Source: Terrimonas ferruginea DSM 30193 (GTDB lineage: Bacteria > Bacteroidota > Bacteroidia > Chitinophagales > Chitinophagaceae). Taken from it: 64,000 nt of DNA. The notes beneath the pieces were generated by a model. It had not been told where the DNA came from. It saw nothing but the letters and a program-made list of their open reading frames with translations, and made no database searches. The stretch's first letter is position 1, and each line of letters opens with the position of its first letter. Shown one piece after another: positions 47,446-54,934 of this stretch. The position numbers and the translations under genes are program-made. Location of the stretch: NCBI RefSeq assembly GCF_000425585.1, contig NZ_KE384400.1:1-64000 (forward strand). The letters run 5' to 3'.

Positions 47446-47652
47446 ATGCCTGCCGCAGGTACTTCAAAGGAAACCAAGCGCCTGGTTCTCGATTTTGTTC
47501 AGGCTGAAATTCAACTCAAGGAAGAAGGTCGCTTCCTGCTGGAGTTGGTTGCTTTCAGCAAAAAACAGGCGGAATTGCAAACATTCCTTCTTCAATATTT
47601 ATACGACTCCAGCGTGGAACTCACACCCGGCTGGGATTTCAAAATCAACTAA
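47446..47652 (+). CDS. Small hypothetical protein
   Basis: 68 residues. The sequence is helical and charged (SKETKRLVLDFVQAEIQLKEEGRFLLELVAF) and ends with an aromatic tail (LTPGWDFKIN). There is no signal peptide or membrane helix. I do not recognise it. Codon use and a start preceded by A/T-rich sequence make it plausible. It lies 41 bases upstream of the YeeE/YedE gene. Confidence 0.5.
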   Translation: MPAAGTSKETKRLVLDFVQAEIQLKEEGRFLLELVAFSKKQAELQTFLLQYLYDSSVELTPGWDFKIN

Positions 47653-47671
47653 TCACTCATCCGGTTGTTTG

Positions 47672-47679
47672 TAACTTTG
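47672..47679 (+). promoter_or_regulatory. -7 box of the YeeE/YedE-TlpA operon
   Basis: TAACTTTG followed by C is a full match to TAnnTTTG and lies 14 bases before the start codon at 47694. No TTTG is present at the expected -33 position. Confidence 0.45.
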
Positions 47680-47693
47680 CAAAAATTCCGGAC

Positions 47694-48263
47694 ATGAGTT
47701 TACTTGAATGGCTCCGGCAGCCATGGCCCTGGTATATAGCCGGACCGCTGCTTGGACTGACGGTGCCCGTATTATTACTGCTGGGCAACAAATCATTTGG
47801 CATCAGTTCTTCGCTGCGGCACATTTGTGCAGCGTGCCTGCCTGCCAACATTCCTTTTTTTCAATACAACTGGAAAAGTGAAGCCTGGAATCTTTTCTTC
47901 GTGAGCGGCATTTTCATCGGGGCTGTTATTGCCACTACGCTATTAGCCGATCCATCACCGGTAAAAGTAGTACCGGCCCTGCAAACCGAGTTGGCCACTT
48001 ATAACATTTACGACTATCATCATCTTGTGCCGGCGGATCTGTTTAACTGGCCCGCGCTCGCCACAACAAAAGGACTGCTCATGATGGTGGGTGGAGGATT
48101 TCTCGTGGGCTTCGGCACCCGGTATGCCGGCGGCTGCACAAGTGGCCATGCGATTATGGGTTTGTCTACCCTGCAATGGCCTTCGCTGGTGGCCACTTGC
48201 TGTTTTATGGCCGGAGGACTGATCATGGCCAATCTTATTTTACCTTATATACTGAAGCTCTGA
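47694..48263 (+). CDS. YeeE/YedE-family transporter, first half
   Basis: 189 residues with about five hydrophobic segments. The family signature is TRYAGGCTSGHAIMGLSTLQ, and a HICAACLP motif near residue 43 supplies further cysteines. YeeE/YedE (TsuA-like) proteins move thiosulfate or related sulfur compounds across the inner membrane, with conserved cysteines along the path. In this lineage the transporter is split into two genes, the second overlapping this stop by one base. Confidence 0.85.
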   Translation: MSLLEWLRQPWPWYIAGPLLGLTVPVLLLLGNKSFGISSSLRHICAACLPANIPFFQYNWKSEAWNLFFVSGIFIGAVIATTLLADPSPVKVVPALQTELATYNIYDYHHLVPADLFNWPALATTKGLLMMVGGGFLVGFGTRYAGGCTSGHAIMGLSTLQWPSLVATCCFMAGGLIMANLILPYILKL

Positions 48264-48745
48264 TGAAAGAAAGAATACGCGATACAGATGGTGAAATGCC
48301 TTCGCAGATGGAAGCTGCTACTGCACAAAGATGGTATCAGCTCATCAAATATGCAGTGGTCGGAATCTTCTTCGGAATATTGTTTGTAAAAGCCGAAGTA
48401 ATCAGTTGGTTCCGTATACAGGAAATGTTCCGGTTACAATCTTTTCACATGTACGGCATTATTGGCAGCGCGATTGTGGTGGGAATGTTATCGGTATGGC
48501 TGATAAAAAAATTCAACATCAAAACACTTGACGGAGAAACCGTACGTATTCATCCGAAAAAATTCAGTAAAGGCCAGGTATATGGCGGATTGTTATTTGG
48601 ATTGGGCTGGGCAATAACAGGCGCCTGCCCGGGTCCGTTGTTTGCACAGATCGGTACAGGCGCCACCGTGATAGTGGTTACGTTATTGAGTGCCATTGCC
48701 GGCACATGGGTATATGGAAGAATAAGGGAAAAACTACCGCACTGA
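48263..48745 (+). CDS. YeeE/YedE-family transporter, second half (DUF6691-like)
   Basis: 160 residues from ATG at 48263, sharing a base with the preceding stop (TGATG). It has four hydrophobic segments and the second family signature, GLGWAITGACPGPLFAQIG, with a conserved cysteine. It probably assembles with the first half into one transporter for sulfur compounds. Followed 14 bases later by a TlpA-type thioredoxin, consistent with sulfur redox handling. Confidence 0.85.
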   Translation: MKERIRDTDGEMPSQMEAATAQRWYQLIKYAVVGIFFGILFVKAEVISWFRIQEMFRLQSFHMYGIIGSAIVVGMLSVWLIKKFNIKTLDGETVRIHPKKFSKGQVYGGLLFGLGWAITGACPGPLFAQIGTGATVIVVTLLSAIAGTWVYGRIREKLPH

Positions 48746-48759
48746 AAAGCAAAAGACTT

Positions 48760-49317
48760 ATGCGTAAACTTCGTTCGTGGATCATCCCGTTATTATTGTT
48801 GTTCCTGGTCTTGTATCCGGATACCCGCGTATGGATCTTGCGTGGCCTGATGAAAGTGGGTTTGTTTTCACCTTCGGTGAAAGCGCCGGAAGCCACTGCA
48901 GACGATTTCTCCTCGGTCGCTTTCAGCAATGAAAAAGGCGAAGTGGTTACATTAGGATCATTGAAGGGAAAGGTGGTCGTTATCAATTTCTGGGCAACCT
49001 GGTGTCCGCCCTGCCGCGCGGAAATGCCGTCGTTACAGGCCATGTATGAAAGATGGAAAGAGCATCCCGGTTTTGTCTTTCTCGCGGTCGATGCAGACCA
49101 TCAATTGGAAAAAGCGAATACATTTCTTCAGAAAAATGACTACACTTTTCGGGCCTATCAACAGGTTTCGCCTGTTCCTGCCAGCCTGGCCGGTAATACT
49201 TTACCCGAAACGGTAGTACTCGACAAGGACGGCAAGCTGGTGTTTCGTCATGTTGGCATGGCGAACTATGATAGCGGTGACTTTCATGGGTTGATGGAGA
49301 AGTTGCTGGCGCGGTGA
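48760..49317 (+). CDS. TlpA-like periplasmic thioredoxin
   Basis: 185 residues from ATG at 48760. A membrane anchor (SWIIPLLLLFLVLYP) is followed by a thioredoxin fold with FWATWCPPCRAEMP (C82 and C85) and the cis-proline loop LPETVVLDKDG. It is tethered to the inner membrane facing the periplasm and is the third gene of the YeeE/YedE operon. It may keep cysteines of the transporter or a partner reduced; that is inference. Confidence 0.85.
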   Translation: MRKLRSWIIPLLLLFLVLYPDTRVWILRGLMKVGLFSPSVKAPEATADDFSSVAFSNEKGEVVTLGSLKGKVVVINFWATWCPPCRAEMPSLQAMYERWKEHPGFVFLAVDADHQLEKANTFLQKNDYTFRAYQQVSPVPASLAGNTLPETVVLDKDGKLVFRHVGMANYDSGDFHGLMEKLLAR

Positions 49318-49428
49318 TATACGAATCATTGAGAAATCCCAGGTTTTTTCGGTTTACCCGCCGGATCTCCGGCCGCGCCTGGCAGCCGGAACCGGGGAAG
49401 GGTTGATGGCGGTAAAAGGGTTAATGGT

Positions 49429-49767
49429 TCAGTTGGCGAGATCGTTGAGCACGGCAACGGGTGCATTTCTTTTCACCGAAGCGATGCCGTTTTCGCGGCC
49501 GGCGGCGCTTTGATACACTTCGCTGCGACCAATGGTTTCGCCATTACCGGCTTTGAGGGTAAAAGAAAAACCGGCAGCGGTTTCCTTGCGTGCATAGTTA
49601 CCGTCCTGCTGGCTGTGGGTTCTTACCAGCGCGATGGCTGCTTCGGCAGAAGATTTTTGTTTGTAGCCTTCGCTGGCGAGAATGATCTCGTTGTTACCGG
49701 CTCTGAGATTGAAATAGAATTCCTGGTTCTTGTCACTTTTGAAAATGGTGAACTTTGCATTACTCAT
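49429..49767 (-). CDS. YegP/DUF1508 two-repeat protein
   Basis: 112 residues made of two tandem DUF1508 repeats: KFTIFKSDKNQEFYFNLRAG to about residue 50, and a second with FSFTLKAGNGETIGRSEVYQS. Each repeat has the motif of a short beta-alpha unit (I/L-x-x-SE-x-Y). Biochemical function of the family is not established. It is the last gene of the caspase/TIR operon, 24 bases after the TIR gene, which is an unusual context for it. It could also be transcribed on its own. Confidence 0.85.
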   Translation of the reverse strand: MSNAKFTIFKSDKNQEFYFNLRAGNNEIILASEGYKQKSSAEAAIALVRTHSQQDGNYARKETAAGFSFTLKAGNGETIGRSEVYQSAAGRENGIASVKRNAPVAVLNDLAN

Positions 49768-49791
49768 ATCGATGGTTTTTGATTAAAAAAT

Positions 49792-50901
49792 TTAATTGTC
49801 CCAGGCAACGCGGAAGCCGATGTAGATTTCGGCTCTTTCCGGGTCCGCCTGCCCCCTGGCACTTGTCAGCAGGTCTGCGGCAGGACTGGCATAGTATCCT
49901 CCTTTTACTACTTTGGTTCGTGAAGGACCGGGCTGCGTAACAACACTTGTGAATGCCTGGCAGCTATCATAGTACCAGTCCGCACACCACTCGGCTACAT
50001 TGCCGGTCATATTAAAGAGTCCGTATGCATTGTGGCTCATTGACCCAACAGGCAACGGCGAATATCCATACGCCGCTACCTGCCTCGCATTGTTACCTCC
50101 ACTGTATTTGTGATTTTTTCCGGCCCGTGCTGCGGCTTCCCATTCGGCTTCGGTGGGCAGACGCCCGCCTGCCCAATTACAATAAGCTAAAGCATCCTCC
50201 CAGGTTACATTGACTACCGGGTGCTGCCCCGTCGATTTATAAGGCTGGGGAGGCATAGGATAACCTTTCGAATTACTGAACAGTTGATACTCATCTACCG
50301 TTACTTCCGTAACGCTCATGCGAAAAGCCCTGGTCTTTATAAATTTCTTATCAGGGCAGCCTCGCCATACGGCAGGGAAAAAACGCGAAGCCCTTACTCT
50401 GCCCTCGTTGTTTCCACCACACAAGAGATACGCGATATATAACAGCAAAAGCAATAGAGGCGTTCCGAAAACAGCACTGTTTTTTAACCTGACGCGTCTG
50501 TACCAGTTGGCCCGCACACGAAGTCTTTTTTTTATTTGTGCCGCTATCGCTTCTGCATTATTATGCCACTCCATGTACACATACTCGGGACGTGGCACGA
50601 GTACATCCCCAACTTTCAGAAATAATACATTATTGCCCCAAGGCTTTTGTGCTATATCCGCAATATGGCTTTCAATCTGTGACCAGTATGCACCCTGAGA
50701 GTGTGCTGAACGAATAAGCAATACTACCTTGGCAGGCTTATAGTATTTCAGCGTAAGTGCCATCAATGACTCTCCGGCGTTGAGATGTTCATCATAGATG
50801 TAACACTTAACCCTCTTTCCCAAGGCATTCCGTATACTACGTCCTATCTCCAGATCTGCCGCTGCCAGCGACAAGGCCACATCAAATCTTTTTTTGAACA
50901 T
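49792..50901 (-). CDS. TIR-domain transmembrane protein with C-terminal FGE-sulfatase fold
   Basis: 369 residues. Residues 5-120 are a TIR domain: [20 protein letters not shown], the [10 protein letters not shown] loop, [10 protein letters not shown] and YWSQIESH, where E77 falls at the position of the NAD-cleaving glutamate. A basic stretch (126-140) precedes one membrane helix (142-161). Residues 190-368 form an FGE/SUMF1 domain: [21 protein letters not shown] (in part), [14 protein letters not shown] and IGFRVA. The catalytic cysteine pair of true formylglycine enzymes is absent ([15 protein letters not shown] there), so it is probably a binding fold. Positive charges before the helix predict TIR inside and FGE outside. 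It starts 5 bases after the caspase gene. Confidence 0.85.
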   Translation of the reverse strand: MFKKRFDVALSLAAADLEIGRSIRNALGKRVKCYIYDEHLNAGESLMALTLKYYKPAKVVLLIRSAHSQGAYWSQIESHIADIAQKPWGNNVLFLKVGDVLVPRPEYVYMEWHNNAEAIAAQIKKRLRVRANWYRRVRLKNSAVFGTPLLLLLLYIAYLLCGGNNEGRVRASRFFPAVWRGCPDKKFIKTRAFRMSVTEVTVDEYQLFSNSKGYPMPPQPYKSTGQHPVVNVTWEDALAYCNWAGGRLPTEAEWEAAARAGKNHKYSGGNNARQVAAYGYSPLPVGSMSHNAYGLFNMTGNVAEWCADWYYDSCQAFTSVVTQPGPSRTKVVKGGYYASPAADLLTSARGQADPERAEIYIGFRVAWDN

Positions 50902-50906
50902 AGCGG

Positions 50907-51845
50907 TTAGATTCGGTTGTCAGCAATCAGTTGCCAGTAGTAGCGACCCAATCGCGTAAGTCTGCACGACTTACTACGCATGGCCGTCCAATACATATAG
51001 TCTTCTTCCACCGGTTCCAATAGCCCTGCACGATAAAGCGATTGCAGTTGTTGAAATATCCTGACATTGTTCGCGTCGGCTGTTTCTGATGTATGCTCGT
51101 AAGAAGGGTTAAGCTGAAGCAGAGCATCGGGTCGGTTAAAATGCTGAACGATGCTCTGCAACTCTTTCAAAGGCACGGGAGGATTCACTTTACGCAAGCT
51201 CACAAACCTGGAAATATTTGTTTTGAAAACCGGCCGTTGTCCCCAATAGCCGAGCGCTTTGTCTACATAACTATAAATGCTGCCGGGAGTAACGTGTCCG
51301 CCGAGATCTGCGGCGCCACCTTCCAATGCCTCTGCTACAAGTTTGGTAAAAATGCCCTGACCGTTTCTTTCCATTGCCGGTTCGAAATAACGGCTGGCAG
51401 TGAGAATCGTTACACCATTGGCAAGCATCGTTGCACCGTTATTCATCACAGCCGGCGTTCCCATTGCACCGGAATGGCAACAATCCAGTATGATCACTTT
51501 ATTGATAAAAGCAGACCTGTTGGCAAGATTAAGGATGTAGTCCATCGTGATTCCTTCTTCACCGGGGCGATAGTCCGGTGTTACAATGACGCCACCGGTA
51601 TCGGAGAGCATACCATGACCGGAAAAATAAAAGACCGCCAGTTCGCCTTCGCCGGAGAACAACTCCGTTATTAAATCCCGCAAAACGGCTTTTTCACGTA
51701 CATGTCTTTGTAACGACACATGAAAATTGACAGCACCATCTTCATGACGTTCCAGTAGTCTTGCCATCCGCGTAGCATCGGCTACGCAACCAAATAAAGG
51801 ACTTCCGGGATATTCATCAATACCGACAACGAGGGCTCTTGGCAT
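50907..51845 (-). CDS. Caspase-like (C14) cysteine protease with C-terminal winged-helix-like region
   Basis: 312 residues from ATG at 51845 ([14 protein letters not shown]); the frame stays open to 52007 but only through low-complexity leader sequence. The p20-like domain has the catalytic dyad H77 (VFYFSGHGM) and C123 (ILDCCHSG), with D121 suited to a basic P1 residue as in metacaspases. The p10-like part runs to about 215. Residues 222-312 ([33 protein letters not shown]) look like a winged-helix module often seen in conflict-system proteins. There is no signal peptide. First gene of an operon with the TIR-FGE protein and YegP. Confidence 0.88.
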   Translation of the reverse strand: MPRALVVGIDEYPGSPLFGCVADATRMARLLERHEDGAVNFHVSLQRHVREKAVLRDLITELFSGEGELAVFYFSGHGMLSDTGGVIVTPDYRPGEEGITMDYILNLANRSAFINKVIILDCCHSGAMGTPAVMNNGATMLANGVTILTASRYFEPAMERNGQGIFTKLVAEALEGGAADLGGHVTPGSIYSYVDKALGYWGQRPVFKTNISRFVSLRKVNPPVPLKELQSIVQHFNRPDALLQLNPSYEHTSETADANNVRIFQQLQSLYRAGLLEPVEEDYMYWTAMRSKSCRLTRLGRYYWQLIADNRI

Positions 51846-52067
51846 AACAGTAGTTTTAGTTTCGGCCAAAATTGATATGCGGCCTTTTTGGAAAAAACCC
51901 CCTCGACCGGGGAAAAACCCCCTTTTTCCAAAAGAGCTGTTTCTTCCCGCATGCAGCGGGGGGATTTTTCCTGTATCTGCCGCCCGATGATTTTTTTGCG
52001 AATGCAAGCCACTAGTTTAGCAACCGGACCTGCAGGCCATCATTTTTCACCATTTAAAAAACCTTTC
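51846..52067. promoter_or_regulatory. Structured leader between the caspase operon and the divergent gene
   Basis: An 11-base perfect inverted repeat (51886-51896 with 51924-51934) encloses runs of C and G. Read towards the caspase gene, CCCC at 51914-51911 region can pair with a GGGG just upstream or with a GGGG just downstream that runs into six T. These are mutually exclusive hairpins, the second terminator-like. A further 5-bp stem, CCCGC...GCGGG, lies at about 51947-51961. No clear -7 box was found on either strand. Confidence 0.5.
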
Positions 52068-52541
52068 ATGTCAACACAAACAACCCCTAAACCTATTCCC
52101 GGCTTTTTTGTAGGGAAACTCGTAACGCAAGAACGCATCGACAACTACATCAACCAGAAGCACGGCCTTCTGAGCGATGCCCTGGGTAAACCCGAAACAC
52201 AAAGTATCTGGTATTCGAGAGATCACTTCGCCGAGTTGCTGGAAGAGATCGACTACGCCAGCGGTGATGGCGTACGCATCCACTTCGGTATGTATGAAGA
52301 AGGTCATGAATTCGAAGGCCAGCTCTGCCTGCTGTTCACCTCCACCCGCGAAGTACTCGACGGAGAGATCGTGACGCACCAGAACGTGCTGCTCGAAGAT
52401 GAAGCAGACTGGGAAGACCGTTCCACAGCGGCAAGAGGCAACCCCAACGTGGCAAACGAAGGCCGTAAAAAAGATTTCAACTACGGATCGCCCTGTCCTC
52501 CACGCTGCCCCGGCTTTACCGGAGGTATTGCTTATCCATGA
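52068..52541 (+). CDS. Unrecognised soluble protein with Cys-Pro-rich C-terminus
   Basis: 157 residues from ATG at 52068; the upstream in-frame ATGs fall in the structured leader. It begins with a Pro/Thr leader (STQTTPKPIPGFFVGKLVTQ), then a mixed helical-beta domain (YSRDHFAELLEEIDYASGDG; HFGMYEEGHEFEGQLCLLFT). The end is a polar tail with two cysteines in SPCPPRCPGFTGG. There is no signal peptide or membrane helix. I do not recognise the family. It lies 19 bases before the 7-TM gene and probably belongs to the same transcript as the kinase and regulator. Confidence 0.65.
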   Translation: MSTQTTPKPIPGFFVGKLVTQERIDNYINQKHGLLSDALGKPETQSIWYSRDHFAELLEEIDYASGDGVRIHFGMYEEGHEFEGQLCLLFTSTREVLDGEIVTHQNVLLEDEADWEDRSTAARGNPNVANEGRKKDFNYGSPCPPRCPGFTGGIAYP

Positions 52542-52560
52542 TTTTTTGTAATTTGTCCAG

Positions 52561-53262
52561 ATGCATCGTTTCGCACAACCATACTTCATCTACCTTATCC
52601 CCATGCTGCTTGCTGCAGTATTGAGCCTGCGCGTGTTTATTGAAAAATGGCCCGCACCTTACCGGATATTCTCTGCTTTGTTATTTGCAACATTGGTCAT
52701 AGAGTTTGGCGCAATAATCTGGATGTGGGACTGGCATTATATATTTGGTTGGAACTATAGCGATTCAAATATCTGGCTATACAACGCCGGGCTATTAGTC
52801 CGGCTTATACTCACAGTTTGGTTTTACCATAATATCATAGAATCACCAAGAGTACGAAAACTGATCCGCTGGATCGGTGGCCTGGCGTTGTTATTACTAA
52901 TTGCAGTCTATATTGGCTGGCCTCATAACACATTTGTCGGTTACTTTCTTTTATTTAACACAGTCTCAATTTTGTTAGCCGTGCTTTATTTCAGACAACT
53001 CTTAAAAAACGACGAAGTAATCAGATTAGAAAAAGATCCTGGCGTATGGATATCTATCGGTACCCTGATTTACAGCATGGCTAACCTCCCGGTTTTTACT
53101 TTTATCGACTACCTCGTTAAGACCAATACGAAAGCAGCATTAGACAGTCTTTATTACAACGATGCGCTCAACATTCTCTCTTATACCTTATTCCTAATTG
53201 CCTTTTTATGCAAACCGCAACCGAAACCACTGCCCTCGTCATCCTCATCACCACATTACTGA
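52561..53262 (+). CDS. Seven-helix membrane protein
   Basis: 233 residues with seven hydrophobic segments, starting YFIYLIPMLLAAVLSLRVFI and ending LNILSYTLFLIAFLC, and a short Pro/Ser cytoplasmic tail. There is almost no periplasmic domain. It resembles the 7-TM sensing modules found next to or fused with histidine kinases in Bacteroidota. Its 3' end overlaps the kinase gene by 55 bases, which suggests that it is the detached sensor part of that kinase. Confidence 0.7.
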   Translation: MHRFAQPYFIYLIPMLLAAVLSLRVFIEKWPAPYRIFSALLFATLVIEFGAIIWMWDWHYIFGWNYSDSNIWLYNAGLLVRLILTVWFYHNIIESPRVRKLIRWIGGLALLLLIAVYIGWPHNTFVGYFLLFNTVSILLAVLYFRQLLKNDEVIRLEKDPGVWISIGTLIYSMANLPVFTFIDYLVKTNTKAALDSLYYNDALNILSYTLFLIAFLCKPQPKPLPSSSSSPHY

Positions 53263-54020
53263 TCTTATTTGTATGCGCCGCCGGTGTATACTTTTTATTC
53301 CTGTACCAGAAAAAACGATTCCGGCATCAGCGGGAAGTTCTTGAACTTCGCGAAGCTTTTGGCCAGACGCTCCTGCAATCCAAGTTGGAGATTCAGGAGC
53401 AAACACTCGATCATATTTCCAAAGAATTACACGCCAATATCAGCCACCTGGTGTCGCTGATCAATATCAATCTCTCAGAAATTTTACCACAAACACCCCA
53501 GGCCACCAAGGAAAACATCCTGGAAACAAAATCACTGGCCAAACAATTGATGGGCGAGCTGAAGGCTTTGAGCGCAAGTCTCAACACCGATCATATCATG
53601 CACATCGGTTTTTCCAAAGCTTTCGAGAACGAACTCAACCGCGTTACCAAAGCCAAAAAGTACCAGCTCACTGCTGTTAAAAACGGGTCTGAATACCGCC
53701 TGCCGGCAGAACACGAGATCATTCTCTATCGTCTCTGCCAGGAAGTGCTGAACAACGTGGTGAAGTATTCAAAAGCCACGCAACTCTCTGCCACCATTGA
53801 TTACGACCGGGATTGCTTCCGATTGCGCATTTCCGACAACGGCATCGGTTTCAATCCTGCCGAAGCGCTGGAAGAAAGTGCCGACCGCAAAAGCACCGGT
53901 CTCATCAACATGCGCAAACGCGCCAGCCTGATCCATGCAGCGTTCGAACTCAAAAGCCAGCCTGATCAGGGCACCACCGTTGAAATAACTATTGCTCATC
54001 CCAAGATCCTGAACGCATGA
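53208..54020 (+). CDS. Sensor histidine kinase (HisKA_3-like), short
   Basis: 270 residues. One N-terminal helix (ALVILITTLLILFVCAAGVYF, in part), a coiled segment, the phosphoacceptor region SKELHANISHLVS with H75, and a HATPase domain with N-box QEVLNNVVKYS, SDNGIGFNP and STGLINMRKRA. It has no sensor domain of its own. It overlaps the 7-TM gene before it and the regulator after it (ATGA), so the three are produced together. Confidence 0.85.
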   Translation: MQTATETTALVILITTLLILFVCAAGVYFLFLYQKKRFRHQREVLELREAFGQTLLQSKLEIQEQTLDHISKELHANISHLVSLININLSEILPQTPQATKENILETKSLAKQLMGELKALSASLNTDHIMHIGFSKAFENELNRVTKAKKYQLTAVKNGSEYRLPAEHEIILYRLCQEVLNNVVKYSKATQLSATIDYDRDCFRLRISDNGIGFNPAEALEESADRKSTGLINMRKRASLIHAAFELKSQPDQGTTVEITIAHPKILNA

Positions 54021-54685
54021 ACATTCATCCCTTCTCACCTATCAAAATCGCCATCGTAGACGACCATAACCTTTTCCGCAAAGGTCTTATCAAACTCATC
54101 AATCTCGGTGATACGCATCGCCGTTACAGTGTTTTATTCGAAGCGGAAAGCGGTCTCGACCTGAAAGAAAAATTGAACAAGCGCACCATTCCCGATATCA
54201 TGCTGATGGACATCGACATGCCAGACATGGACGGTTATGAGACCGTTTCCTGGCTGAGACAGTTTCATCCCGGCATCCGCATCCTGGTGATCTCCATGTT
54301 TGAAAACGAAGAAGCCATATTGCGCATGCTGCAATTGGGCGTACGCGGTTATTTGTCCAAAGACATTGAAGTGGAAGATATCCATCACGCGCTGGAAGCC
54401 ATCAGCAGCGGTGGCTATTACTATTCCGAACGCGCCACCGAAGTGCGAGACCAGAGACTGAATAATAGTTCTGCAGGACAACAGGCACAAAACATGTCCG
54501 AACGCGAGAGGGAATTCCTGAAGCTCGCGTGTACAGACATGACTTATGTGCAAATCGCAGATGTGATGAATGTCAGTGTCAAAACCATCGACGGTTACCG
54601 CGAAGAACTGTTCAAAAGATTCGGTTTCAAAAACCGTGTGACAATGGCTATGTATGCAGTAAAAATCGGCCTTTATACTCCGTAA
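54017..54685 (+). CDS. NarL/LuxR-type response regulator
   Basis: 222 residues. The receiver has IAIVDDHNLFRKG, phosphoacceptor D65 (IMLMDIDMPDMDG) and the conserved lysine in GYLSKDIE. The LuxR-type helix-turn-helix is MSEREREFLKLACTDMTYVQIA...SVKTIDGYREELFKRF. Coupled to the kinase by a 4-base overlap. Possible targets include the divergent caspase operon, on position alone. Confidence 0.88.
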   Translation: MNIHPFSPIKIAIVDDHNLFRKGLIKLINLGDTHRRYSVLFEAESGLDLKEKLNKRTIPDIMLMDIDMPDMDGYETVSWLRQFHPGIRILVISMFENEEAILRMLQLGVRGYLSKDIEVEDIHHALEAISSGGYYYSERATEVRDQRLNNSSAGQQAQNMSEREREFLKLACTDMTYVQIADVMNVSVKTIDGYREELFKRFGFKNRVTMAMYAVKIGLYTP

Positions 54686-54694
54686 AAATCATTT

Positions 54695-54925
54695 ATGAAT
54701 CTGAACTCTTCACCACCGCTAATGCAAGCCATCCTGCAAACCCTGCAACAGATGAATAAACCGCTCAGCGTGGAAGAACTTTCGTTCCGCACACGCAGCA
54801 CAGACACACTTGTTTTGCATTCAGTCAACCAATTGCTGGAAGCAAAGGTGGTGGTAAAAGAAGGGGAACTTATCAGCCTCAACCACCGGGAACAAGATTA
54901 TCAACTCAAACGAATGCTGTATTAA
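54695..54925 (+). CDS. Small winged-helix-like protein
   Basis: 76 residues. The pattern LQTLQQMNKPLSVEELSFRT followed by VLHSVNQLLEAKVVVKEGEL and a basic end (QDYQLKRMLY) looks like a compact winged helix, but I cannot name a family. It starts 9 bases after the regulator gene and lies 9 bases before a membrane-protein gene, in the same direction. Confidence 0.55.
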   Translation: MNLNSSPPLMQAILQTLQQMNKPLSVEELSFRTRSTDTLVLHSVNQLLEAKVVVKEGELISLNHREQDYQLKRMLY

Positions 54926-54934
54926 TCTTTTCTT

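Noticed and set aside
49318..49428. Possible terminator or small RNA between the TlpA gene and yegP
   Set aside because: Only a 5-bp stem (CCGGA...TCCGG) without a T-tract is visible.
49792..50901. Diversity-generating retroelement target (FGE/C-type-lectin fold with GFR end)
   Set aside because: No reverse transcriptase or template repeat is visible in the window, and the C-terminal coding region shows no duplicated near-identical copy.
51846..52007. N-terminal extension of the caspase
   Set aside because: It is low-complexity and antisense to the same leader; the caspase fold begins at the ATG at 51845.
51888..52067. N-terminal extension of the gene at 52068
   Set aside because: It passes through the structured leader with runs of C and G, and the composition is unlike the rest of the protein.
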